A DNA stretch of 11,318 nt from positions 1 through 11,318 of the forward strand of contig DASYRN010000107.1 of the NCBI GenBank assembly GCA_036004365.1. Reading direction: 5' to 3'. Position numbers and translations under genes: made by a program. Source of the stretch: DP-36 sp036004365 (GTDB taxonomy: Bacteria; Desulfobacterota; Binatia; UBA9968). Shown here piece by piece: positions 1 to 9,907 of this stretch. The notes beneath the pieces were generated by a model. The model was not told where the DNA came from and did no database searches. It was given only the letters and a program-made list of their open reading frames with translations. Position 1 is the stretch's first letter, and each line of letters begins with the position of its first letter.

Positions 1-166
1 CATCCCAAGGGAGTGTGACGGCCTCATGCCGTGCCACGCATGGCAGCAAGTCTCTCTTCGGTCGGGAACTACGAGAGTCATAAGAATAAGAGGACTCGCG
101 TGTCCAGGGCTTGACATCCACATAGCAGCCTAGTCGAAGCACAAATAGAACTTCACACAGTCTGTG
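1..166. other. Intergenic segment downstream of the rhomboid gene
   Basis: I see no coding region here. Directly after the rhomboid stop, on the minus strand, there is a small palindrome CACAGACTGTG (156-166) followed by a T-rich but not continuous T stretch. It is too weak to call an intrinsic terminator. A second small inverted repeat, TGCCA-CGCA-TGGCA, lies at 32-45. A TTGACA hexamer at 111-116 on the plus strand has no acceptable -10 element at 16-18 bp spacing. Confidence 0.5.
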
Positions 167-915
167 CTATTTCCGAAGGGGTAGCCAGGCGCCTTCCAAA
201 CCTAACTCGTCCGGTGCAAGGGACCGGTCGTATTGTTTCCGTTTCACAAAAAACCAATGGAGCACCGCCCCCGCGATGAAACCGCCTACATGAGCCCAAA
301 ACGCCACCCCGCCGACGTCTTCAGGGAGACCGAGAGAAAGCACGCCGCTAAAGATCTGACTTAGAATCCAGAATCCCAGGTAGGTAATCGCGGGAACTTG
401 GACAAACAAGGGCAAGAAAAAGAGCGGAATGAGCGTGATCACGCGAGCGTTGGGAAATAGGAAGAAATAGGCGTCCAATACGTCGGCGATCGCGCCGGAG
501 GCCCCTACTGCGGGAACGGCGGAATCGGGGTTTGTGAAAAAATGGACTAGCCCCGCCGCCAGGCCGCAAATAAAACACAAGATAGCGAACCGTCCCCATG
601 CGGTCCTCAACGTTGTCGCCGAAGATCCAGAGCGTCCACATGTTTCCGATGATGTGGAGCCAGCCGCCGTGGAGGAACATGCTGGTCACGAATGGCCAGT
701 AATCATCCAAAGGAAGTCCCACCCAAGCGGCCCACTCAGGATGACTGTAACGCGCCGGGACGACGCCAAAGTAGTAAAAGAACGCCTGCAGGGCCGGCTC
801 TGGCAGCATGAGCTCGAAGATAAAGACCATGCTGTTAGCCCCGACAGGGGTATTCTTAGAGGGAATCGTGTCGCGAATCGGAAAAATGGCCTTTACCTCG
901 CTTTCTCGAAATGGC

Positions 916-932
<17 letters not shown>
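167..932 (-). pseudogene. Rhomboid-family intramembrane serine protease, frameshifted
   Basis: Rhomboids are polytopic membrane serine proteases that cleave substrates within the bilayer using a Ser-His dyad. Two minus-strand frames together make one rhomboid. The frame starting at GTG 932 gives the N-terminus, including the loop and TM2 motif FLHGGWLHIIGNMWTLWIFGDN. The frame ending at TAG 167 gives the rest, including the active-site motif GASG (Ser codon 497-499) and the second catalytic motif AHVGGF (His codon 290-292). The frames change near 564-570, consistent with loss of 2 nt (or gain of 1). Joined, they give about 255 residues, a normal length. After GASGAIA the usual GVLGAY reads DVLDAY, two Gly-to-Asp changes in a helix that should pack in the membrane. 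The GTG start overlaps the end of clpB by 17 bp, so the gene is the last member of the chaperone operon. The family is clear. Whether the break is real or a sequencing error is not. Confidence 0.8.
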
Positions 933-3582
<2,650 letters not shown>

Positions 3583-3588
3583 GCTAAC

Positions 3589-3595
3589 CCTCCTT
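3589..3595 (-). promoter_or_regulatory. Ribosome binding site of clpB
   Basis: AAGGAGG on the minus strand, six bases before the ATG at 3582. It is one of the strongest Shine-Dalgarno matches in the operon and fixes the clpB start. Confidence 0.85.
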
Positions 3596-3619
3596 CATTG
3601 ATGACTCGTGTAGACTGCT

Positions 3620-3940
3620 TCAAAGCCGACTACGCAGCGTTTCGTTCTCGCGCTGCATAGCACAAAATCTATCGAGCAAGTCTAGGATGACCGCAATGCC
3701 CGCTACGTTTATGCCCAAAGATTCGCGCAGCCGTCCGATAACGCGCAATCGCGGAATATCCGAAGGATCGAAAAGCGCCCTCGCGCCCTCCCACTCGACC
3801 GGCTGTATCAATCCGAGCTCCACAAATCGCTCGACCAGCGCCGGATGCATACCTGCGCGCGCCGCCAGCGCATCAAGCGTCAACTGCTGGCCCTCGCGTC
3901 GGCAAAGCACTATGTCGTATCGCCGCAGCGTCATCCTCAC
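3620..3940 (-). CDS. CbpM-like chaperone modulator, MerR-type helix-turn-helix
   Basis: This is a 106-residue protein of the CbpM/MerR_2 type. In enterobacteria CbpM binds the J-domain of CbpA and inhibits it. Other members look like MerR/HspR DNA-binding proteins. Residues about 20-47 (LTLDALAARAGMHPALVERF, then VELGLIQP) form the MerR-like helix-turn-helix. A second segment (DIPRLRVIGRLRESLGIN) resembles the MerR wing-and-helix part, and the last 30 residues form an amphipathic coiled coil. There is no effector domain. The longest frame starts at GTG 3940 and overlaps the cbpA stop in a GTGA arrangement. The in-frame ATG at 3934 is better placed behind GGGAGG (six bases away), so the true protein may be 104 residues. 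Its position directly after the CbpA-like gene supports the modulator role, but a transcriptional repressor role cannot be excluded. Confidence 0.82.
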   Translation of the reverse strand: MRMTLRRYDIVLCRREGQQLTLDALAARAGMHPALVERFVELGLIQPVEWEGARALFDPSDIPRLRVIGRLRESLGINVAGIAVILDLLDRFCAMQRENETLRSRL

Positions 3941-4959
3941 CCTCCCGCCATTAAATCGCGAGCATTGAAGCGCGACTCCGCAGCGAGCTTCTCGAAGAGG
4001 TTTCTCTCCTGCGGAGCCAGCTTGGGCGGAATCACAATCTTGATCTTAACGTATTGATCTCCCCGGCCGCCATCCTTCTTCTTTAATCCCAGTCCGCGCA
4101 ATCTCAGCCTCTGTCCTCCTTGCGCGCCTGCCGGAATCTTGAGCTCCACAGGTCCATCGAGCGTCGGAACATTTACTTTCGCCCCGAGCGCAGCCTCCCA
4201 CGGCGCGACCGGCAGCTCAATCTGAACGTCATTCTCGCCGACAAGGTGGAACAGGTGATGGGGTTTAATCCGCACACGCAGGAACACATCGCCCGCAGGC
4301 GCTCCATTTGTGCCTGATTCTCCCTGTCCCGCTAATCGAATCACAGAACCGTCGCGCACGACCGGCGGGATAGTTACATCGAACGATTTCGTCCGCCGAA
4401 CAGCGCCCGCACCGCGACAGGTTGGACAGGTTTTTCCGTCCTTGGAGCCGCTCCCTTTACAATCCGGACACGGCTCAGTTGTTTGAAAGCTGATGCTGCG
4501 CGTTACGCCGCGATGCGCCTCTTCCAGGGTGAGCGCGATCTCCGCCTCGACGTCCTGACCCCGCATGGCAAAGCCCGCGCCCCCGCGAGCGCCGCGACGA
4601 GTGCCGAAAAGGCTCTCGAAGAAGTCACTAAATCCGCTCGGACCTCGGCCTGCGCCAAATATGTCGCCGAAATCGCCAAAGTCGACGTGCACATCCTGCC
4701 AGCCCGGCGGCGGCCTGAAGTCTTGGCCGGCCTTCCAGTTCGGTCCAAGCTCGTCATAGCGCTTGCGTTTCTCAGGGTCGGACAGAACTTCATAGGCTTC
4801 GTTGATCTCTTTGAATTTCTCTTCGGCGGCTTTATCTCCAGGATTTACGTCAGGGTGATACTTGCGCGCCAGCAGTCGGTACGCTTTTTTGATCTCGTCC
4901 TCAGGCGCCGTCTTAGAAACGCCGAGGACTTCATAGTAGTCTCTAAACTTGACCGCCAT
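3937..4959 (-). CDS. DnaJ/CbpA-like J-domain co-chaperone with a half zinc finger
   Basis: An Hsp40 that delivers clients to DnaK and stimulates its ATPase. Of the 340 residues, 1-72 are a J-domain with HPD at 35-37. Residues about 76-133 are a Gly/Phe-rich linker with FGDIFG and FFESLFG segments. The C-terminal substrate-binding β-domains run from about 135 to 315. Inside the first C-terminal domain are only two CXXCXGXG motifs, CPDCKGSG (164-171) and CPTCRGAG (178-185), where canonical DnaJ has four. One zinc site can therefore be built. The protein is intermediate between class A DnaJ and zinc-free CbpA. It sits 18 bp after grpE with no strong Shine-Dalgarno, so translation may be coupled, and it overlaps the CbpM-like gene, the partner expected for a CbpA. 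Either dnaJ or cbpA could be used as a symbol, so none is assigned. Confidence 0.93.
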   Translation of the reverse strand: MAVKFRDYYEVLGVSKTAPEDEIKKAYRLLARKYHPDVNPGDKAAEEKFKEINEAYEVLSDPEKRKRYDELGPNWKAGQDFRPPPGWQDVHVDFGDFGDIFGAGRGPSGFSDFFESLFGTRRGARGGAGFAMRGQDVEAEIALTLEEAHRGVTRSISFQTTEPCPDCKGSGSKDGKTCPTCRGAGAVRRTKSFDVTIPPVVRDGSVIRLAGQGESGTNGAPAGDVFLRVRIKPHHLFHLVGENDVQIELPVAPWEAALGAKVNVPTLDGPVELKIPAGAQGGQRLRLRGLGLKKKDGGRGDQYVKIKIVIPPKLAPQERNLFEKLAAESRFNARDLMAGG

Positions 4960-4977
4960 AATCCGGACCCGCGCTCT

Positions 4978-5466
4978 TCATAGCGCGACGCGAACACGCG
5001 CGGGTCTGAGCACATCATCCCCCCAGCGATAGCCGCGCTGCACCTCCTCTGCTACTGCGCCCGGTTCATATTCCTCGCTCTGGACCGAGCCGACGGCGTC
5101 ATGCATCTCGGGATTAAAAGTCTCGCCCAAGCTCTTCAGCGGAGTTACGCCTTGCGCTTCCAGCAGGCCCAGGAGCTTGCGGTGAATCGCCTGCACGCGC
5201 TCAGACATAGAGGAAGGCGCATCGCTTATATGTTGAAACGCGCGGTCGAAGCCGTCCAATACGTCAAGCAAGGAGAGTATGACCTCGCGCTTGCCGCTGC
5301 GGGCCGCGGCCGAGCGCTCACGCTCGACCCGGCGGCGATAATTGTCAAAATCGGCCAGCGCCCGCAGATACATCTCATGTTCGCGGCGCAACTCTTCTTT
5401 GAGCCGTTCGATTTCGGAGGGCCCCTCACCGGTCGTGACTTCGTTGTTTTTTTCCGTTGCTTTCAT
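4978..5466 (-). CDS. grpE: Nucleotide exchange factor GrpE
   Basis: GrpE releases ADP from DnaK and resets the Hsp70 cycle. It works as a dimer in the cytosol. The 162-residue protein begins with a polar disordered segment, then a long charged helix (about 17-60, including FDNYRRRVERE) that forms the dimer coiled coil. The short helices and the β-wing follow. The family motif is visible at the C-terminal half as GETFNPEMHDAVGSV, ending in EEVQRGYRWGDDVLRPARVRVAL, the usual GrpE finish. It is at the short end of the family range, through a short N-terminal tail. The ATG at 5466 has no clear Shine-Dalgarno, and the octamer inverted repeat lies just upstream of it, so its translation or message level may be set separately from dnaK. 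The order dnaK-grpE-dnaJ differs from the commoner grpE-dnaK-dnaJ. Confidence 0.96.
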   Translation of the reverse strand: MKATEKNNEVTTGEGPSEIERLKEELRREHEMYLRALADFDNYRRRVERERSAAARSGKREVILSLLDVLDGFDRAFQHISDAPSSMSERVQAIHRKLLGLLEAQGVTPLKSLGETFNPEMHDAVGSVQSEEYEPGAVAEEVQRGYRWGDDVLRPARVRVAL

Positions 5467-5480
5467 TCTGGAAACCCATT

Positions 5481-5557
5481 GGAGTCATGGAGTGATGGAG
5501 TTATGGAGCACTGCGTCTAGAACGCAATACTGCAATACTCCCGTACTCCAACACTCC
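5481..5557. repeat. Octamer-based imperfect inverted repeat between dnaK and grpE
   Basis: Four consecutive 8 bp units occupy 5481-5512 (three are GGAGTNAT, the fourth is GGAGCACT). A 13 bp centre follows (5513-5525). Four units ending in ACTCC or ACTGC then occupy 5526-5557. All paired blocks fall in the same register (coordinates of partners add to 11038): 5481-5485 with 5553-5557, 5489-5493 with 5545-5549, 5497-5501 with 5537-5541, and the central stem TGCGT (5512-5516) with ACGCA (5522-5526) around a CTAGA loop. In RNA this gives 5 bp steps separated by 3 nt internal loops. It begins 5 bp after the dnaK stop and ends 14 bp before the grpE start. It has no T-run, so a classical terminator is unlikely. 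An mRNA-processing or stability element, or an interspersed mobile repeat, is more plausible. Confidence 0.8.
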
Positions 5558-5562
5558 AGTCT

Positions 5563-7458
<1,896 letters not shown>

Positions 7459-7463
7459 AACAA

Positions 7464-7471
7464 CCCCTCCT
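7464..7471 (-). promoter_or_regulatory. Ribosome binding site of dnaK
   Basis: AGGAGGGG on the minus strand, five bases before the ATG at 7458. It fixes the dnaK start. Confidence 0.85.
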
Positions 7472-7474
7472 ATC

Positions 7475-7511
7475 GTTTACGAAGTTCCTATGTGCTGTTT
7501 ACGAAATTCCT
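7475..7511 (-). repeat. Direct repeat in the dnaK leader
   Basis: Two 15 bp copies on the minus strand, AGGAATTTCGTAAAC (7511-7497) and AGGAACTTCGTAAAC (7489-7475), differ at one base and start 22 bp apart, about two helical turns. They lie just upstream of the dnaK ribosome binding site. A tandem operator for a DNA-binding protein, or a leader element, would both fit. I recognise neither as a named site. Confidence 0.6.
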
Positions 7512-7538
7512 TGATAGAGAATCTTTGTTTTTTCACAA
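7511..7538 (-). promoter_or_regulatory. Weak sigma-70-like candidate promoter for dnaK
   Basis: TTGTGA (7538-7533) and TATCAA (7516-7511) are separated by 16 bp, each matching its consensus at four of six positions. The interest is positional: it sits in the 106 bp gap before dnaK, and the direct repeat starts at its -10 element. By itself the match is poor. Confidence 0.22.
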
Positions 7539-7564
7539 TCGACCCATCGCGAGGCTTCGCCCGT

Positions 7565-8266
7565 CTACGATTCGGCGCTCGCCTTTTCGAAGCCAACGCG
7601 GATATGCAGGCGAAGATAGAAATTGTGAACACCCAACCCGCGCAGGGGAATCTCCATGAGCGTACCGTCCCCGACCATGGGCGGAATTTGGATGCACACT
7701 GTCTCGTCCTCCTCACTGAGTCCTTCGCCTTGACAGAACGAACACGGAAAGAGCCCATCCTCTCCCGACCCACCGCACTTCTGGCAGGGAGAACAGCTCG
7801 GAACGGTCACAAAAACGATTCCGCCTCGGGCGGCCACATGCGGTGGCAGAATGACCTGCGCGTCAACGCCTTCCGAGCGCTCTTCCCAGAGGCTGCCAAC
7901 TCCATTCAAATGCCTGGCCACCCGGGCAAAAGCGGATTCAAAAGATGGACGGATAATGTCTACCTGCAAAGGCACGCCAACCTCAGGCACAAGGGAACCG
8001 GGCTCCGTTCCGGAGTGAACAATGACAGGCGTCAGCCATGCCGCGCTGGCCTCGCCATGGGATAACCCTTCATCGTATTGCCTGCGGCGTTGAGGGTCTC
8101 CGAGGACGCGGTAGGCCTTCACGATCTCCTGAAAAAAGCTCAGGCCCATGCGTCCGACCCGGTCAGGGTGATAACGCTTCACGATCGCACGGAAAGCTTG
8201 TCGGATGCCTTCTGCGCTTTCGTTGCGTGAGACTCCCAGTGTCAGGTAGTAGTTCTTGCGCAGCAT
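7565..8266 (-). CDS. Short J-domain protein with half zinc finger, lacking the second C-terminal domain
   Basis: A DnaK co-chaperone of unusual build. Residues 1-68 are a J-domain (KNYYLTLGV at the start, HPD at 33-35, FQEIVKAYRVLGDP at 45-58). There is no Gly/Phe-rich linker. After a variable middle, residues about 136-226 resemble DnaJ C-terminal domain I, with two CXXCXGXG motifs, CQKCGGSG (161-168) and CSFCQGEG (175-182), plus an extra Cys158. It then ends at IPLRGLGVHNFYLRLHIRV, the end of a first β-domain, so the second β-domain and dimerisation helix are absent. At 233 residues it is about two thirds of DnaJ. An in-frame TGA lies seven codons upstream of the ATG at 8266, which is the first possible start. 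Its place between hsp20 and dnaK suggests a link between small-heat-shock-protein-bound clients and DnaK. That is inference. Confidence 0.88.
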   Translation of the reverse strand: MLRKNYYLTLGVSRNESAEGIRQAFRAIVKRYHPDRVGRMGLSFFQEIVKAYRVLGDPQRRRQYDEGLSHGEASAAWLTPVIVHSGTEPGSLVPEVGVPLQVDIIRPSFESAFARVARHLNGVGSLWEERSEGVDAQVILPPHVAARGGIVFVTVPSCSPCQKCGGSGEDGLFPCSFCQGEGLSEEDETVCIQIPPMVGDGTLMEIPLRGLGVHNFYLRLHIRVGFEKASAES

Positions 8267-8284
8267 GGCGCTAACACCTGATGG

Positions 8285-8308
8285 TCACACTGGCAGCCAC
8301 TGCGTCAT
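8285..8308 (-). other. Possible seven-codon mini-ORF between hsp20 and the short J-protein gene
   Basis: ATG at 8308 is followed by six sense codons (Thr, Gln, Trp, Leu, Pro, Val) and a TGA at 8287-8285. GGAAGG lies seven bases upstream (8321-8316), better than the Shine-Dalgarno of the J-protein gene itself. It ends 18 bp before that gene's start. It could be a coupling device or chance. Confidence 0.22.
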
Positions 8309-8341
8309 ACCCTCACCTTCCGTGACTGAACTCTTTGGACG

Positions 8342-8821
8342 TCATTCAACCTTTATCTGGATCTCCTTTTTCTTAGCCTCTTCGCTTTTTGGCAGACGAA
8401 CCTCCAACACACCATTCTTAAATGCGGCACGCGCCTTCTCCAGATTGATCTCCACGGGCAGAGCTAGAGTGCGCGTAAAAGCACCATAGACTCGCTCCGA
8501 CCTGTAGTAATCCTTTTCCTTCTCTTCTTCCTCCTGCTTCTTTTCTCCCTTGATGATCAAGTATTTGTCCGTGAGATGGATCTGAATATCGTCCTTCGTC
8601 ATCCCCGGCAGCTCCGCCTTTACCACAAGCTCATCCTTCTCCTCGAAGAGGTCCACGGCTGGCTCTTGAATCCCCTCCGGCCATAATCTTTCAGATAAGG
8701 AAGGGGTTCTTCCTCCAAAGAAGTCCCCGAACATGCGCTCCAACCTTGACATTTCGGCGAACGGTCGCCACGGGATGAGGCCTCCTTTTCCTTTTGGTGC
8801 TTGCGTAAGTTCCTTAGCCAT
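8342..8821 (-). CDS. Small heat-shock protein, Hsp20/alpha-crystallin family
   Basis: An ATP-independent holdase that binds unfolding proteins as large oligomers and keeps them accessible to DnaK and ClpB. The 159 residues comprise an N-terminal arm (about 1-52, with WRPFAEMSRLERMFGDFF, typical of bacterial class A sHsps), the α-crystallin domain (about 53-146, with the signature AAFKNGVLEVRLPK at 132-145 and the LPGM turn at 71-74), and a short tail containing the I-X-I motif (IQI, 154-156) used for oligomer assembly. A run of Glu and Lys (92-103) sits in the dimerisation loop. The ATG at 8821 has a clean Shine-Dalgarno. It is the first gene of the minus-strand operon and faces the divergent BON gene. 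A sigma-54-like element lies about 63 bp upstream of the predicted leader. Confidence 0.97.
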   Translation of the reverse strand: MAKELTQAPKGKGGLIPWRPFAEMSRLERMFGDFFGGRTPSLSERLWPEGIQEPAVDLFEEKDELVVKAELPGMTKDDIQIHLTDKYLIIKGEKKQEEEEKEKDYYRSERVYGAFTRTLALPVEINLEKARAAFKNGVLEVRLPKSEEAKKKEIQIKVE

Positions 8822-8827
8822 AATCTT

Positions 8828-8834
8828 CTCCTTT
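8828..8834 (-). promoter_or_regulatory. Ribosome binding site of hsp20
   Basis: AAAGGAG on the minus strand, six bases before the ATG at 8821. Confidence 0.8.
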
Positions 8835-8894
8835 CCTATCTATTGTTTGTTTATTTTTATTCGTTTTTAGGGGCTTTAGGCTCAAAGTTAGGAG

Positions 8895-8910
8895 AGCAAG
8901 CCAGGGGCCA
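8895..8910 (-). promoter_or_regulatory. Sigma-54-like -24/-12 promoter facing hsp20
   Basis: Minus strand TGGCCCCTGGCTTGCT. The essential GG (8909-8908) and GC (8897-8896) are separated by exactly 10 bp, and TGGC and TTGCT match the consensus TGGCAYRNNNNTTGCW. The A and R positions are both C. The predicted start is near 8884, giving a leader of about 63 nt. A second such element on the other strand of the same region raises the likelihood that it is real. Confidence 0.6.
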
Positions 8911-9039
8911 ATCGGAAGCGATGGAAAAACAAAGACAAAGCGCGCTGAGCGATTGCGATCTATCGTAAATTTGCGGATTCTCGCGAGTAAATTAGTCGGA
9001 TTTGTTTGATTTTGAATTCTTGATCTTTCTGGGATAGAA

Positions 9040-9068
9040 GCGGTAACCGGTTATATGTAACTACCGCG
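9040..9068. promoter_or_regulatory. Palindrome cluster, candidate enhancer site for a sigma-54 activator
   Basis: The perfect palindrome TAACCGGTTA (9044-9053) lies inside a wider inverted repeat, GCGGTA (9040-9045) with TACCGC (9062-9067). A third pair, GTTA (9050-9053) and TAAC (9058-9061), overlaps them. The group is about 100-125 bp upstream of the predicted BON transcript start and about 155-185 bp from that of hsp20, distances usual for sigma-54 enhancer sites. It does not match an enhancer motif I know by name. Confidence 0.45.
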
Positions 9069-9139
9069 TATATCGAACCTACCTCCAGTCACGCGAAAAA
9101 ATCTCCGACACAAATCCTAGTCTCTCTGTTCCTTCCGGC

Positions 9140-9155
9140 TGGCATAGCTGTTGCT
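9140..9155 (+). promoter_or_regulatory. Sigma-54 -24/-12 promoter of the BON gene
   Basis: TGGCATAGCTGTTGCT agrees with TGGCAYRNNNNTTGCW at every defined position. GG is at 9141-9142 and GC at 9153-9154, with the required 10 bp between them. The predicted start is near 9166, leaving a leader of only about 20 nt before the ATG at 9186. Confidence 0.75.
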
Positions 9156-9185
9156 AACTTTAAGAAGACAAGACTGTCCCTAAGC

Positions 9186-9869
9186 ATGGCAACTGCAACC
9201 GCAAGTCGAACTGAAACTCACGGCGATGAGCAAATCCAGAAGGATGTGCTGGCTGAACTGAAGTGGGATGCTCGCGTCCAGCCCAACGAGATTGGCGTGG
9301 CCGTCAAAGACGGCGTCGTCACGCTCACGGGCTGGGTCGATTCCTACACCAAGAAATGGGCCGCCGAGGAGGCCGCCCACCGCGTGCGCGGCGTGAAGGC
9401 CGTGGCCAACGAGATCGAGGTCCGCCTGCCGAGCTCCTCAGAGCGCACCGACGCCGACATCGCCGCGGCGGCGGTTCGTGCGCTGGAGTGGGATGCCTTT
9501 GTCTCCGTCGACAAGCTCGACGTCACGGTCTCCAAGGGATGGGTTACGCTCAGGGGCGAGGTCGAGTGGCAGTTTCAGAAGCAGGACGCAGAGCGGGTCG
9601 TGCGCCGCCTGTCGGGGGTCAAGGGAGTGACCAACTTGATCGTTGTCAAGCCTCGCGTGACGGCGTCGGAACTCAAGCAGAAGATCGAGCAGGCGCTGGT
9701 GCGCAGCGCGGAGACTGACGCCCAACGGATCACGGTGGAGGTGCAGGGGAGCAAGGTCATCCTAAAGGGGACGGTACGCTCCTGGACGGAGAGGGAAGAG
9801 GCGGAGCGGGCGGCGTGGTCGGCGCCGGGGGTCAGCTCGGTGGAAAACCGGATCACGATCTCGTTCTAA
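9186..9869 (+). CDS. Triple BON-domain protein (OsmY-like repeats, no signal peptide)
   Basis: BON domains are small αββ-type modules found in osmotic-stress protein OsmY, secretins and mechanosensitive channels. They are thought to bind phospholipid surfaces or other ligands. The 227 residues are three tandem BON domains: about 14-81 (DEQIQKDVLAELKWDARV, then VTLTGWVDSYTKKWAAEEA), 88-156 (TDADIAAAAVRALEWDAFV, then VTLRGEVEWQFQKQDAERV) and 160-226 (ASELKQKIEQALVRSAETD, then VILKGTVRSWTEREEAERA). Each has the conserved G in the VxLxG turn and a closing GV-x-x-V-x-N. The short N-terminus (MATATASRTETHGDE) is polar, with no signal peptide or lipobox, so unlike OsmY the protein should be cytosolic. 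There is no good Shine-Dalgarno. The gene stands alone behind a consensus sigma-54 promoter, divergent to the chaperone operon, which suggests a stress role. The molecular function is unknown. Confidence 0.92.
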   Translation: MATATASRTETHGDEQIQKDVLAELKWDARVQPNEIGVAVKDGVVTLTGWVDSYTKKWAAEEAAHRVRGVKAVANEIEVRLPSSSERTDADIAAAAVRALEWDAFVSVDKLDVTVSKGWVTLRGEVEWQFQKQDAERVVRRLSGVKGVTNLIVVKPRVTASELKQKIEQALVRSAETDAQRITVEVQGSKVILKGTVRSWTEREEAERAAWSAPGVSSVENRITISF

Positions 9870-9889
9870 ACTTCCGATTCAGCGCTGGC

Positions 9890-9907
9890 GCGAGGCGACG
9901 CCCTCGC
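9890..9907 (+). terminator. GC-rich stem-loop after the BON gene
   Basis: GCGAGG (9890-9895) and CCTCGC (9902-9907) form a perfect 6 bp stem with a 6 nt loop, starting 21 bp after the BON stop. No T-run follows, so efficiency as an intrinsic terminator is doubtful. Confidence 0.35.

Larger units (their letters stand above)
8822..9185. promoter_or_regulatory. Divergent control region between hsp20 and the BON gene
   Basis: A 364 bp AT-richer stretch without a gene. It holds, left to right: an A/T-rich hsp20 leader; a minus-strand -24/-12 element (8895-8910); short palindromes CGAT-CT-ATCG (8956-8965) and CTCGCGAG (8980-8987); the denser palindrome group at 9040-9068; and a plus-strand -24/-12 element (9140-9155). 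I found no CIRCE (TTAGCACTC-N9-GAGTGCTAA), no HspR HAIR site and no convincing sigma-32 promoter. Confidence 0.7.

Noticed and set aside
111..116. TTGACA as a -35 promoter element near the left edge
   Set aside because: There is no -10 hexamer at 16-18 bp, and it would point into the 3' end of the oppositely oriented rhomboid gene.
5481..5557. CRISPR array
   Set aside because: The units are only 8 bp with no spacers and are arranged as an inverted, not a direct, array overall. No cas gene is nearby.
8822..9185. CIRCE, HAIR or sigma-32 heat-shock elements
   Set aside because: I looked on both strands for TTAGCACTC/GAGTGCTAA, CTTGAGT/ACTCAAG and CTTGAA with CCCCAT at 13-15 bp and found none that match acceptably.
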